46,735 bases of DNA from Acidobacteriota bacterium (GCA_026394015.1 JAPKZA010000237.1:77586-124320), one strand, 5' to 3'. Shown: positions 36,126 to 45,284, counted from the stretch's first letter. Notes: a model not told the origin generated them from the letters alone. Program-made: numbers and translations.

Positions 36126-36737
36126 TCAAGCCGCGATTTTGGCCGCGATTTTGGCTTCAATCTTCGCGACGGATTGTTCGAGCGTCTCGGTGAAGACGGT
36201 CAGGATCAGGCTCGGCACGGCGGAGAAGTCGGCTGTGGGAGCGAACCGTTTGAGGCGAAGCTCGATGGTGGCGAAGGTCCGGCGGACCTGGCGTTCGATC
36301 TCGGAGCTGACTGCCCGCCGCTGGGTAGGCCCCTTCGCTCGCAGTTGAGGAATCATGGTTGCCAACTTGATGATTTGAGTGATGATATCCTCTTCGGCCT
36401 TCAGCATGGAGTACAGGCCGCGTTGCGAGCGCTTGACTCTGACCAGGATGCGATTGGCGAGCGCGGGGTTAAAGGCCTCGGATCGAACGGGCCCCAGCGA
36501 ACGGGTGATCGGCCGCAAAAGCTGGAGCTCTCCAAGAAGATTCCGTTCGATCCAGTGGAAGCAGCGGCCCATCATGCGGTGATCGAGGATGTCATAGGCC
36601 ATGCAATCGACGTGATCGCCAGTGGCCGGCCGGGAGGCGCGCCAGGCGGTGATGCCGCAGGCGAGGTCAATATCTTCGAACCGTTCGAGGGAATCGAAGT
36701 AGAGGCAGGACATCCATTCGCGGAGGGCGGCCTGCAC
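36126..36737 (-). CDS. Hypothetical protein with unresolved or lost 5' end
   Basis: 203 residues from GTG 36737; no family recognised. It is helical, with a tail of KIEAKIAAKIAA. The same frame stays open upstream to a TGA at 37053-37055 and reads like protein (for example ETAVESAIRLFRHAVFGEPL and LPRPALVRGWTNAPAEH) but contains no ATG, GTG or TTG before 36737. Either translation starts inside the domain at GTG 36737, or an N-terminal part in another frame was cut off by a frameshift near 36940-36970. In that second frame a stretch ending HVGRSQPS lines up with QPSVPAETA here, supporting the frameshift reading. It ends 41 nt upstream of the methyltransferase ATG, on the same strand. Confidence 0.5.
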   Translation of the reverse strand: MQAALREWMSCLYFDSLERFEDIDLACGITAWRASRPATGDHVDCMAYDILDHRMMGRCFHWIERNLLGELQLLRPITRSLGPVRSEAFNPALANRILVRVKRSQRGLYSMLKAEEDIITQIIKLATMIPQLRAKGPTQRRAVSSEIERQVRRTFATIELRLKRFAPTADFSAVPSLILTVFTETLEQSVAKIEAKIAAKIAA

Positions 36738-37619
36738 GGCAAGAGCGACTTTCGTATAGACAACGGCGTACCGACCGGAGTGTTCCGCTGGGGCATTGGT
36801 CCATCCGCGGACAAGAGCCGGACGGGGCAGCAGGCTCTGGGCGCCCGCACTGGGGTCGATCGAGAGCAGCGCCGGCAGAGGTTCCCCGAAGACCGCATGG
36901 CGAAACAGGCGAATTGCTGATTCGACCGCGGTTTCCGCGGGAACGGACGGCTGGGCTGAGATCGCCCCACGTGTTGATGCAAGAGGAGGATTCGACCCCC
37001 GACTGAGCCATGGGCAGAAACAACGTCTGGGATGGCTTCGAAGAATTGCGTTTCATCACGCCCTGAATCTATCAGTTGGGGGGGCGATTCCGAACTATGG
37101 GCCGATGGCGGGACGTCCTCAATTTTCAAATAACTGTATTGCAATTCATTACTTAAAGCGATCAGCAATAAATTTCAATTGGTTGTGAACGAGTTTTGGC
37201 CCGGCGGGCTGCTAGTACCTTCCGTCGAATGGTACTAGGGTGGGAGCTTTTGGGTTTCGAACCGGCTCGGGGGGAGCCGGAATCCAATGGACCAAACTGC
37301 TAAGTGCCTTGTTGTTCAAATACTTCCTGGGATCATGCTGTCTTTCCGCGCGTAGTGACTAGGGGAAATCCTAGAAATGCCGGAGTTGTCCCGCGAGCTT
37401 AGTCTATGGCGAGAGGGAGGGCATTCGGCGGAGGGGGCGGAGGGCGTGAGGGGAAGCCGCTGATTCTATAGGCGATAACGGAGGCAGATTTTTCTATTCG
37501 CCTGGTGAATCCGATTTCGCATTTGGCCTTGGCAGTACCTTTTGGCAAAGGCACCATCCAGCGAGGTCTTCGTTGTGGACTACGAACATGAGTCCGCAAA
37601 CCCTTGTATGCTCTTATGG
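36738..37619. other. Long upstream region of the kinase, partly coding-like, with inverted repeats
   Basis: Up to about 37050 it carries the start-less extension of the minus-strand hypothetical gene. From 37080 to 37200 the DNA is AT-rich. From 37200 to 37290 it is rich in inverted repeats (listed separately). From 37300 to 37620 I see no gene, and no convincing promoter for the kinase. Confidence 0.5.
37212..37280 (+). repeat. Two adjacent hairpins in the kinase upstream region
   Basis: CTAGTACC (37212-37219) pairs with GGTACTAG (37231-37238) over an 11-nt loop, and CCGGCTC (37262-37268) pairs with GAGCCGG (37274-37280) over a 5-nt loop. Neither has a T tract. They could belong to a small structured RNA or to a degenerate mobile-element end. 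A T-loop-like GTTTCGAACC between them is not supported by the remaining arms of a tRNA. Confidence 0.5.
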
Positions 37620-40334
37620 ATGATCGGCACCACGCTCAGCCACTACAAGATCCTGGAGACCCTGGGAGAGGGTGGGATGGGGGTTGTCTACAAGGCTCGC
37701 GACTTGAAGCTCGATCGTTTCGTGGCGATCAAGGTGCTGCCGGTGGATAAGACGGCCGATGCGACGCGGAAGCAGCGATTTCTGCAGGAGGCGCGGGCGG
37801 CGAGCGCCTTGAATCATCCGAACATCGTGGTGGTCCACGAAATTGCGGAAGAGAACGGGGTCGATTTCATCGTGATGGAGTATGTGCCGGGGCGGACGCT
37901 GGATCAGGTGATTCCCCGCAAAGGGTTGCGCGTAGCGGAGACGCTACGGTATGCGACGCAGATTGCGGCGGCGTTGACGGCGGCGCATGAGGCGGGAATC
38001 ACGCATCGTGATCTGAAGCCGGGCAATCTGATGGTTACGGATAAGGGCGTGGTGAAAATTCTCGACTTCGGCTTGGCGAAGCTCGAGGAGAAGACGCCAT
38101 TGAAGGCGGACGATGCGACGGCTACCGACACCGAGCGCCCGCAGACGGAGAAGGGGACGATTCTGGCCACGGTTGCCTACATGAGTCCGGAGCAGGCCGA
38201 GGGCAAACCCGTCGACCCGCGCAGCGATATTTTCTCGTTCGGTTCGGTGATGCACGAGATGTGCACGGGCACGCGGGCATTTGGGGGCGAGACGAAGATG
38301 TCAACGCTTTCGATGATTCTGCGGGAGGATCCGAAACCGGTGCGGGCGTCGAATGAGGAGGTGCCGCCGGAGCTCGAGCGAATTATCAGCCGCTGCCTGC
38401 GGAAGAGTCCGGCGCGGCGGTTTCAGAGTACGGCGGACTTACAGATTGCGCTGGAGGAGTTGCGCGAGGAGAGTGATTCGGGGCGGCTGAGCGGGTTGGC
38501 GGCCGGGGCGAAACCTAGGGCGAGATCGTGGTGGCGATGGGCGACGGTGGCGGCGGGAGTCGTGTTGATGGGGGCGGTGGGTTGGTGGTTGGTGGCGAAG
38601 AAGCCGGCGGCGCAGTCGCAACAGGGTCCGGTGTTGACGCAGCTTACGTTTGATACTGGGCTGACGACGGAGCCATCGAATTGGGCGCAGGGCAATCTGA
38701 TTGCCTATGCTTCGGATCGGGCGACGGAGGGGGCGAATCTCGACATTTGGATTCAGCAGTTGAATGGCGGCGAGGCGCGGCGGCTGACCACGAATCCGGC
38801 GGATGATCGGACTCCGGATATCGCACCGGACGGGAGCAAGATCGTCTTCCGGAGCGAGCGGGAGGGTGGAGGGTTGTATGTGGTGCCGATGATTGGTGGG
38901 GCGGAGCGGAAGATCGCACCGAGCGGATATGATCCGAAGTTTTCGCCGGATGGGCAGTGGATCGCTTACTGGACTGGGGATGCCGCGACCTATTCGAACG
39001 TGTTCGGGCCGATCAACGGAGATGCGCGGCTCATGCTGGTACCGGCTAACGGCGGATCGCCCAAGCAGGCGTTCGCCGCGAAGGGAGCCTTTCGGCCCGC
39101 TTGGTCGGCGGACAGTAGGCACCTTCTATTTGGGTGGATGAGCCTTGACGGACAGCCTGACTGGTATGTGATTCCAGTCGAGGGCGGTGAGGCGAAGCGG
39201 ACGGGTTTCTGGGCGATGGCGAAAAAATCGAAATTGGAGATCGTCGGACAGCCGATGCGGTGGACGTCCAACGGGATCTACTTCAACGCACGGCTGGGCG
39301 ATGGCACGAATACCTGGAAGGCGGAGATTGATCCCCGCACCTTTCAATGTTCGGGGGAACTGTCGCGCGTGACTTCTTCGAGCGGCGCAGAATCGAATAT
39401 TACGGTTTCTGGTGGCACAATCGTGTATGCCAACAGCTTGAACAACGACGATGTTTACATCCTGCCGATGGACACTGACCATGCGAAGGTCATGGGCGAG
39501 CCAATTCGCCTGACGCGGAACACGGCCCCGGAATACGGCGCAACAATTTCGCACGATGGGAAGCGTGTCGGCTATGCGGCGCTCATGTCTGGTGAATTCG
39601 GTCTTTTCATCCGCGATTTGGGGACAGGTGCCGACACCCGGGTGGCGTCGATTCCCGGCACAGGGACTACGTCGGTCTCGATCAGCCCGGATGGGAAGCG
39701 ATTGGTTTGGTCCGTCAGTCCAAACCGCATTGGGGAGTTGCATATTGGATCCATTGACGGCGCTTCGGTCAAATTAGCGGCTGAAGGTCAGGCAAGGTCC
39801 TGGGGTGGCGATCCAGCCAGGGTGGTGCTGACCAGGCCCGAAAAAGAGGGCGTGGGCGTCTATCTTCTGGACGTGGATTCCGGGAAGGAGACCAAGGTGA
39901 TGGCCCGCCCGAGCACGTCCGGCGTTCACCTGTCGATGGATGGTCGCTCGATTGTGTACTACGCTTCGAACGCCAGTGTTTCGAAGGTCTACCTGATGCC
40001 TGTTTTCCTGGACCGCCTCACGACGGAGAAGGACCTGATTACCGTTACCGATGGAGCCCACTTCGACGTGCTACCGGAGATATCCCCGAACGGGAACATT
40101 GTGTACTTCTATTCGAACCGCGATGGGAGCCAATGCCTGTGGGCGCAGCGGTTGAAGCCCGAATCGAAGCAGCCAGATGGAGCGCCGTTCGCGGTGAAGC
40201 ATTTTCACTCGGCGCGGATTTCCCCTGCCTATGTGAGCGCCGGTCGGCGTCGGATCGATACCGCGCGGGACAAGATTGTGTTCACGATGGCTGAGCGCAC
40301 GGGGAACATCTGGCGGGCGGATATTCCCCAGTGA
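37620..40334 (+). CDS. Membrane serine/threonine protein kinase with TolB/PD40 beta-propeller sensor
   Basis: 904 residues from ATG 37620 (MIGTTLSHYKILETLGEGGM), the usual opening of this acidobacterial kinase group; ATG 37608 is an alternative and neither has a good ribosome site. The Hanks-type kinase domain (1-285) is intact: glycine loop GEGGMG (16-21), K38, HRD (129-131), DFG (149-151) and SPE (189-191). A single membrane helix lies near 304-326. The C-terminal 570 residues are PD40/TolB-like blades (YASDRATEGANLDIWIQQL, DGSKIVFRSER), likely outside the cytosol. It probably senses an envelope or extracellular signal; targets are unknown. It converges with the Fic gene 18 nt away. Confidence 0.92.
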   Translation: MIGTTLSHYKILETLGEGGMGVVYKARDLKLDRFVAIKVLPVDKTADATRKQRFLQEARAASALNHPNIVVVHEIAEENGVDFIVMEYVPGRTLDQVIPRKGLRVAETLRYATQIAAALTAAHEAGITHRDLKPGNLMVTDKGVVKILDFGLAKLEEKTPLKADDATATDTERPQTEKGTILATVAYMSPEQAEGKPVDPRSDIFSFGSVMHEMCTGTRAFGGETKMSTLSMILREDPKPVRASNEEVPPELERIISRCLRKSPARRFQSTADLQIALEELREESDSGRLSGLAAGAKPRARSWWRWATVAAGVVLMGAVGWWLVAKKPAAQSQQGPVLTQLTFDTGLTTEPSNWAQGNLIAYASDRATEGANLDIWIQQLNGGEARRLTTNPADDRTPDIAPDGSKIVFRSEREGGGLYVVPMIGGAERKIAPSGYDPKFSPDGQWIAYWTGDAATYSNVFGPINGDARLMLVPANGGSPKQAFAAKGAFRPAWSADSRHLLFGWMSLDGQPDWYVIPVEGGEAKRTGFWAMAKKSKLEIVGQPMRWTSNGIYFNARLGDGTNTWKAEIDPRTFQCSGELSRVTSSSGAESNITVSGGTIVYANSLNNDDVYILPMDTDHAKVMGEPIRLTRNTAPEYGATISHDGKRVGYAALMSGEFGLFIRDLGTGADTRVASIPGTGTTSVSISPDGKRLVWSVSPNRIGELHIGSIDGASVKLAAEGQARSWGGDPARVVLTRPEKEGVGVYLLDVDSGKETKVMARPSTSGVHLSMDGRSIVYYASNASVSKVYLMPVFLDRLTTEKDLITVTDGAHFDVLPEISPNGNIVYFYSNRDGSQCLWAQRLKPESKQPDGAPFAVKHFHSARISPAYVSAGRRRIDTARDKIVFTMAERTGNIWRADIPQ

Positions 40335-40352
40335 AGGTGGGAAACAGGCGGG

Positions 40353-41513
40353 CTATGTCCGCTCGACGATTTTTCCGTGCGGGTCGATTTCTATCGATGG
40401 CACGGTTCTCGGCGGAATGTTAAGGAAATACCGCGTATAGCGGCGCTCTCCCGTTCGGGTGAGCGCTCCGGTCGCGACCATATCCGCCAAGTCACGCGTT
40501 ACCGTGGCCGAGGGCGCGCCCGTGATGGTTGCATAGTTGGCGGCGCTGAGGCCTCCCTTAAATCCATCCGGCCCTTCGCGCCGCATCCGCACCAAAACCT
40601 TCTCCTGCCGCTCATTGAGTATGCCGCGCATCCGGTCGAGTAAACGCGTTTTGTCCAGGAGAAAGGCGACCCGCGCCGCCGAGCGCAACTGCGCTTCGAT
40701 GGTCATGCCAGCGAACCAGCGCAGCCAGCCCGTGATTTCGTTGTCTCTATTCGCCGCTTCCAACGCATTGTAGTGTCCCTTCCGGCGAACCAAGATGGTA
40801 GGGGCGAGGGCCGTCAGTGTTGGACGCCCGAGCGCCTGCGCCAATGCTTTCTCGGAGATGGCGCGCCCAAGTCGGCCATTGCCGTCCTCAAACGGATGTA
40901 TCGACTCAAAGTAGATGTGCGCGATGCCTGCCCGGGTGATTGGGGGGAGCTGCTCGTTTCCCGATGGCGCTGTTTGATTGAACCATTGGATGAACCGGGT
41001 CATCTCCTTCGGAACATCCGGTGATGGGGGCGCTTCAAAGTGAACCCGCGGCTGATAGAGTGCGCCGGAGACGACCTGCATTGGCTCCAGATCTCCGCGA
41101 TATTGTCCCACTTGCCGGAGGTCCCGCCGACCCTTCATCAGCATTCGATGCCAGGAGAATAGCGTGTCGGCGGAAAGTGGACCAGCAAAGGAGCGGTACA
41201 AATCGACCATCATCTCCGCAACGCCCTGTTCGGCTGGTTTCACGGTGCGGTCATCGGCAATGAGGCCGAACTGTCGGCGGATCGAGGATTGGACGCTGGC
41301 GCGGTCGAGGATTTCGCCTTCGATCTCGGAGGTCGTAAGAGCCTCCGTGCTGATGGCGTCGACGGCGAGTTGCTCCCGGTCGGCACCGGCAAGATGCATG
41401 ACGGTGCCGGCGAATTCCCCTCCGTTCAAGAGGAAGCGTTCTTCCGCCTTGCGCAAAGATGCCGTGTCCCGACGAAAGGTGGGCCAATCGGCCTTCTGCC
41501 AGCTCCAAGCCAT
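40353..41513 (-). CDS. Fic-family AMP-transferase with inhibitory helix and C-terminal winged helix
   Basis: 386 residues. The Fic core motif is complete: H206-P-F-E-D-G-N-G-R-L-G-R, so nucleotide transfer (usually AMPylation) is expected. An N-terminal (S/T)xxxE(G/N) inhibitory motif is present as T61-S-E-I-E65-G66, placing it among Fic proteins that carry their own autoinhibitory helix. The C-terminal 90 residues look like a winged helix (GGLSAANYATITGAPSATVT), so it may bind DNA. The three-copy palindromic motif at its 5' end fits autoregulation. No separate antitoxin gene lies beside it. The target protein cannot be read from the sequence. Confidence 0.93.
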   Translation of the reverse strand: MAWSWQKADWPTFRRDTASLRKAEERFLLNGGEFAGTVMHLAGADREQLAVDAISTEALTTSEIEGEILDRASVQSSIRRQFGLIADDRTVKPAEQGVAEMMVDLYRSFAGPLSADTLFSWHRMLMKGRRDLRQVGQYRGDLEPMQVVSGALYQPRVHFEAPPSPDVPKEMTRFIQWFNQTAPSGNEQLPPITRAGIAHIYFESIHPFEDGNGRLGRAISEKALAQALGRPTLTALAPTILVRRKGHYNALEAANRDNEITGWLRWFAGMTIEAQLRSAARVAFLLDKTRLLDRMRGILNERQEKVLVRMRREGPDGFKGGLSAANYATITGAPSATVTRDLADMVATGALTRTGERRYTRYFLNIPPRTVPSIEIDPHGKIVERT

Positions 41514-41567
41514 GATCGATAGAAACCTGCTCTATCGATCACCGTAGCTCAGATTGTGATCGATAGA
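41512..41567 (-). promoter_or_regulatory. Three-copy operator candidate at the fic start
   Basis: TCTATCGATCAC (41531-41542) and GTGATCGATAGA (41556-41567) are perfect 12-base inverted repeats 13 nt apart. A third copy, ATGATCGATAGA (41512-41523), differs by one base and overlaps the fic start codon. Copies 1 and 2 also form a 10-base inverted repeat with a 7-nt spacer. The block fills most of the 58-nt gap between the ADOP stop and the fic ATG, where the fic promoter must lie. Confidence 0.7.
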
Positions 41568-41571
41568 GATG

Positions 41572-44148
41572 TCATTCCGACCGGAGGGTGCGGGCTGGAT
41601 CCATCAGGGCGGCGCGGCGGGCGGGGGCGAAGGCGGCCAGGAGGGCTAGCAGCAGGAGAGATGCGGCGGTTGCGGCGAGGAAGATGGGATCGCGGGGATT
41701 GACGTTGAAGAGGAGGCTGGAGAGATGGGGTGCGGCGTTTACGGAGACGATGAAGCCCAGGCCGATGCCGCCCAAGGCGAAGAACAATGCCTCTTGGAGG
41801 ATGAGCAGCAGCACTTGGCGGGGGACGGCGCCGAGGGCCATGCGGATACCGATTTCTCGGCGGCGGAGGGTGACTATATGGGAGAGGACGCCGTAGATTC
41901 CGGTGCTGGCCATGAGCAGGGCGAGGGCGGCGAGGACGGTGAAGGCGAAGGCCTGGAAACGGGAGGCGGCTTTCGGTTCGTCCCAGGATTCTTCCATGGT
42001 GCGGATGGTGACAAGGATGTTGGGGTCCAGTTGGCGGAGGTGGGTGCGGAGGGTGGTGGCGGTAGGCGCGGGGTCGCCGACGGTGCGAAGGAGGAGACCG
42101 AAGTCTCTCGAAAAGGTGGCATCTCCGCCCTCGTCAGCGAGGGGTGGCACGACCATTTCGGGCTTCGCCGGGTTGCGAAGACCGTCGTTGCGGTAGTCCT
42201 CCATGACGCCTACGATGGTTCTCCACGGTTTGCCGGGGCCGTCAATCTGTTTGCCCAACGGGTCCTCTCCGGGAAAGTAGCGTTCGGCGAGGGTTCGGTT
42301 GACGATGGCTTCGCGGGCGGTGCCGGCTTCGGCGGCAGGGGAAAAGAGGCGGCCCTGGAGGAGTGGGAGTCCCATGGCGGCGAGGTAGCTGGCATCCGCG
42401 AGGCGAGCGTTAATGCGATGGAGACTGTCGTAGGCGGGGCGATCTGAGCGGCTGAAGGTGGTGGTGCGATTGGACTCGGAGGGAGGGAGGGGGTTGACGA
42501 AGGAGAGAGCGAGGACGCCGGGGGTGGGCGTGATACGGTCGCGGAGTTGGGCGATGAGGTCGGTGGGGTGCTTGCTGAAGGTCGAAGCCTGAAGGGAGAG
42601 CGAGGCGGTGAGGAGATGGTTGACTTGGAAGCCCGGGGAGACGGCGTGGAGCTGGCGAAGGTTCTCGAACAGGAGTGTGGCGCCGAAGAGGAGGATCATG
42701 GAGGCGGCGAGTTCCAGGACGACGAGCGCTCGGCGGAAAGGCAGGCGAGGGAGAGGCAGGACGGGCGCGAGGCTGAAACAGAGAGAACAACACAGGCCAG
42801 CGGCGGCGGCAGCGGCGAGGACTTCGGGATCCAACTTGACGGCGTCGAGTGAAACGAGCGAGGCTCCGCCGACGGCGGGGAGAAGGAGGAGGAGCAGTCC
42901 GGTGAGCATGAGGCCGAGAGCTGTACCAAGACCACCGAGCAGGAGGCCTTCGGTGAGGAGGCCCCGGAGGATTTGGGATCGGGAAGCGCCGAGCGAAGAG
43001 CGGATAGCCATCTCGTGCTGGCGGCCGGAGGCACGGGCGACGAGGAGGCCGGCGACGTTGGTGGTGGCAATGAGAAGGATGCAGACGACCGCGGCGAGAA
43101 GGACGAGCGCAAGCGTGCGAGAGTCCGCGCCCATGTATTCGTGAAGTGGGAGGACGCGGAGTTCGGCCCCCGCATTGACATAGAACTTCTCGGCGCGGGC
43201 CTTGCTGTTGGCCAAGCGGGTGGAGAGTTCGGCGCGGACCTTGACCAGGTCCATGCCGGGCTGGCGGCGGGCGAGGCCTTTCAGGATGCGCATGGAACCG
43301 CCGGAGCCGTGGGTGAGCAGAGCGGGCGGGAGGGAGAGTGGGATGAGGACGTCCGCGCGACGTTCGTCGGGGAGGCGGAAGCTGGGGGGGAGGATGCCGA
43401 TGAGGGTGGTCGGTTGGCCGTTGAGGGGTATGGTGCGGCCCAGTATGGTCGGATCGGACTGGTAGTGGGATTTCCAGAGGGAGTGGGAGAGCATGGCAAC
43501 GAGGGGGGCGGCGGGAGAGTCGTCGGAGGGCTGGATGGCGCGGCCGAGGGCGGGGGGGGTGAGGAGAATGGTGAAAAGGTTACCGCTGATGCGGGCGGTG
43601 TTTACTTTGATCGATTCCTGGGGTGCGGCGAGGACTCCGGAGTTCCAATCGAAGGCGGCGAGCGGGCCGAGGGATTGGGTGCCCTGCCATTCGCCGTAGT
43701 CGGGACTGACGAGAGTATCGAACTTGTAATTCGGCAGCCAGGTGGAGACGGAGACGAGTTCCTCGGGATGGGGGTAAGGGAGCGGGCGGAGCCACATGGC
43801 ATAGACAAGGGCGTAGGTGGTGGTGGCGGCGGCGAGACCGAGGGCGAGGACGGCGATGGCAGACCAGCCGATGGCGGGGGAGCGGCGGAGCATGCGGAGG
43901 GCGAAGCGGAGGTCCAGGCGGAGGAGTTCGAAAAGGGGCCAGTGGCGCCGGTCGCGATAGGATTCTTTGATGGCTTGGACGGGGCCGAACTTGAGGACGG
44001 CGGCGCGGTGGGCTGCGGCGGGGGACATGCCGGCGCGGAGGTTGTCTTCGGTTTGGAACTCGATGTGGGAGGCGAGTTCGTCGTCGAGGGCTTGATCGTG
44101 ACGGGCGCGGCGGAGGGGGCTGAGGAGGCGAGAGAGGAGGGTTCTCAT
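41572..44148 (-). CDS. ABC transporter permease of the ADOP type (FtsX/MacB-like)
   Basis: 858-residue inner-membrane protein from ATG 44148. Residues 1-75 are the cytosolic ADOP N-domain (LDDELASHIEFQTEDNLRAG, MSPAAAHRAAVLKFGP). Then two FtsX-like halves follow: a membrane helix near 90-110, a large MacB-type periplasmic domain, three helices around 375-480, a second periplasmic domain, and three C-terminal helices ending in PARRAALMDPARTLRSE. No ATPase is encoded with it, as is usual for these 'orphan' permeases. Its ATG overlaps the PadR stop (ATGA), so PadR very probably controls it. The substrate is unknown, possibly a drug, lipid or peptide. A longer frame up to 44469 lies inside the PadR gene and is a shadow. 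Confidence 0.92.
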   Translation of the reverse strand: MRTLLSRLLSPLRRARHDQALDDELASHIEFQTEDNLRAGMSPAAAHRAAVLKFGPVQAIKESYRDRRHWPLFELLRLDLRFALRMLRRSPAIGWSAIAVLALGLAAATTTYALVYAMWLRPLPYPHPEELVSVSTWLPNYKFDTLVSPDYGEWQGTQSLGPLAAFDWNSGVLAAPQESIKVNTARISGNLFTILLTPPALGRAIQPSDDSPAAPLVAMLSHSLWKSHYQSDPTILGRTIPLNGQPTTLIGILPPSFRLPDERRADVLIPLSLPPALLTHGSGGSMRILKGLARRQPGMDLVKVRAELSTRLANSKARAEKFYVNAGAELRVLPLHEYMGADSRTLALVLLAAVVCILLIATTNVAGLLVARASGRQHEMAIRSSLGASRSQILRGLLTEGLLLGGLGTALGLMLTGLLLLLLPAVGGASLVSLDAVKLDPEVLAAAAAAGLCCSLCFSLAPVLPLPRLPFRRALVVLELAASMILLFGATLLFENLRQLHAVSPGFQVNHLLTASLSLQASTFSKHPTDLIAQLRDRITPTPGVLALSFVNPLPPSESNRTTTFSRSDRPAYDSLHRINARLADASYLAAMGLPLLQGRLFSPAAEAGTAREAIVNRTLAERYFPGEDPLGKQIDGPGKPWRTIVGVMEDYRNDGLRNPAKPEMVVPPLADEGGDATFSRDFGLLLRTVGDPAPTATTLRTHLRQLDPNILVTIRTMEESWDEPKAASRFQAFAFTVLAALALLMASTGIYGVLSHIVTLRRREIGIRMALGAVPRQVLLLILQEALFFALGGIGLGFIVSVNAAPHLSSLLFNVNPRDPIFLAATAASLLLLALLAAFAPARRAALMDPARTLRSE

Positions 44149-44495
44149 TTTTCGGGCTCCGGCTTTTGAAAGAAGCGGGCGATGATGGCGGTGGTGGATT
44201 GCCAGTCGCGGGATTCGGCGGCGAGTTGGCGCTGGCCGACTTTGGTGAGGCTGTAGAACTTGGCTTTGCGGTTGTTTTCGGAGGTACCCCATTGGGCGGC
44301 GATGGCGCCGGTTTGTTCGAGTTTGAGGAGGACGGGGTAGAGGGTGCCCTGGTTGATGGCGAGGAGGTCGGCGCTGGTTTGTTCGATGCGGCGGGCGATG
44401 CCGTAGCCGTGGAGGGGGCCGAGGGACTCGAGGGTTTTGAGGACCATGAGGGCGAGGGTGCCTTGCCAAACTTCTTGTTTGCGGAGGGGGCTCAT
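44145..44495 (-). CDS. PadR-family transcriptional regulator
   Basis: 116 residues from ATG 44495 (MSPLRKQEVWQGTLALMVLK), matching the usual PadR start; a longer frame to 44540 adds an unlikely leader. The winged-helix core is clear: TLESLGPLHGYGIARRI, INQGTLYPVLLKLEQTG and the wing NNRKAKFYSLTKVGQRQL. It overlaps the ADOP permease gene by 4 nt, the standard acidobacterial pairing in which PadR represses the permease operon until a ligand binds. It diverges from the PIN toxin gene over about 110 nt. Confidence 0.92.
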   Translation of the reverse strand: MSPLRKQEVWQGTLALMVLKTLESLGPLHGYGIARRIEQTSADLLAINQGTLYPVLLKLEQTGAIAAQWGTSENNRKAKFYSLTKVGQRQLAAESRDWQSTTAIIARFFQKPEPEK

Positions 44496-44593
44496 CTGGG
44501 TTTCCAACAGGAGTGTATCGTAGCTTATTTGGGAAAGCAACAGGAGGTGGTCGGTTTTACGCGGTTGGCATTCCGTAACATCGCCGGTGATGT

Positions 44594-44599
44594 GATACT
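44594..44599 (+). promoter_or_regulatory. Possible extended -10 of the PIN/RHH pair
   Basis: TGT-GATACT (44591-44599) resembles an extended -10 element; a weak -35 (TTCCGT) lies 17 nt upstream. The predicted start, near 44606, would be at the PIN ATG (44608), giving an almost leaderless message. No ribosome site precedes that ATG, which agrees. Confidence 0.4.
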
Positions 44600-44607
44600 A
44601 TCTGTCA

Positions 44608-45030
44608 ATGAGGCTGGTTGTGGACACAGATGTTGTGGTTGCGGCGATGCGCAGCCCATCCGGGGCTTCCGCCGCCTTGCTTGGCCTCTTGCTGAAGGGT
44701 GAGGGAATTTGGCTCCTGAGTGTGGCGATGGCGCTTGAGTACGAGTCCATTTGCATGCTCGCGGAACATCGGTTGGCGGCCAACGCCACTTCGCATGATG
44801 TTAGGAACTTTCTAGACGCGATCTTCGATGTCATTGTGCCGGTTGAAGTTCACTACCAGTGGCGGCCTCAACTTACCGATTCCGGCGACGAGATGGTCTT
44901 AGAAGCTGCTGTGAATGGTCGCGCCGATGCAATTGTCAGCTTTAATCACAGAGATTACAAAGCCGCGCCGAGCCGATTTGGCATCGGCCTTCGAACACCG
45001 GCTGAAATATTACGGGAGATAAGAAATTGA
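44608..45030 (+). CDS. PIN-domain toxin of a type II toxin-antitoxin pair
   Basis: 140-residue predicted metal-dependent ribonuclease of the PIN_3 'putative toxin component' group. The acidic active site is visible: D6 (RLVVDTDVVVAAM), E44 (LEYESI), D94-E95 and D107 (NGRADAIVSFNHRDY). The stop codon overlaps the TTG start of the next gene (TTGA), so toxin and antitoxin are coupled, here in toxin-first order. There is no ribosome site before the ATG. It appears intact. Confidence 0.85.
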   Translation: MRLVVDTDVVVAAMRSPSGASAALLGLLLKGEGIWLLSVAMALEYESICMLAEHRLAANATSHDVRNFLDAIFDVIVPVEVHYQWRPQLTDSGDEMVLEAAVNGRADAIVSFNHRDYKAAPSRFGIGLRTPAEILREIRN

Positions 45031-45284
45031 CAACCAAAGTATCCACGTTTTCGCTGCGATTGCCGATTTCGCTGAAAGCGGCAATCGAGAAACTTGCGGC
45101 GGCGGACGGCACGAGCATGAACCAGTTTTTGGTGATGGCAGCGGCTGAAAAACTGACGGCGATCCAAACCGCGGAGAGTTACTTCGCAGCGCGTCGCGGT
45201 CACGGTGACGTTGACAAGGCGCTGGCATTTCTTTCGCGAACGGGGGGCGAGTCGCCGCGCCTGGAAGACCAGCTACCGGAGTGA
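45027..45284 (+). CDS. Ribbon-helix-helix antitoxin partner of the PIN toxin
   Basis: 85 residues from TTG 45027, supported by GGGAG (45014-45018) 8 nt upstream and the 4-nt overlap with the PIN gene. The N-terminus has the RHH pattern: a basic-flanked beta strand (KVSTFSLRLP) then two helices (SLKAAIEKLAAADG, MNQFLVMAAAEKL). The C-terminal tail (about 50-85) is charged and should wrap the toxin. It likely represses its own operon. Confidence 0.82.
   Translation: MTTKVSTFSLRLPISLKAAIEKLAAADGTSMNQFLVMAAAEKLTAIQTAESYFAARRGHGDVDKALAFLSRTGGESPRLEDQLPE

Noticed and set aside
31700-37200. Replication origin with DnaA boxes
   Set aside because: Despite the skew flip, no TTATCCACA-type cluster, dnaA, dnaN, parAB or gidA was seen; only the skew itself is reported.
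37245-37265. tRNA-like T-loop GTTTCGAACC
   Set aside because: No acceptor stem, D-arm or anticodon arm can be folded around it.
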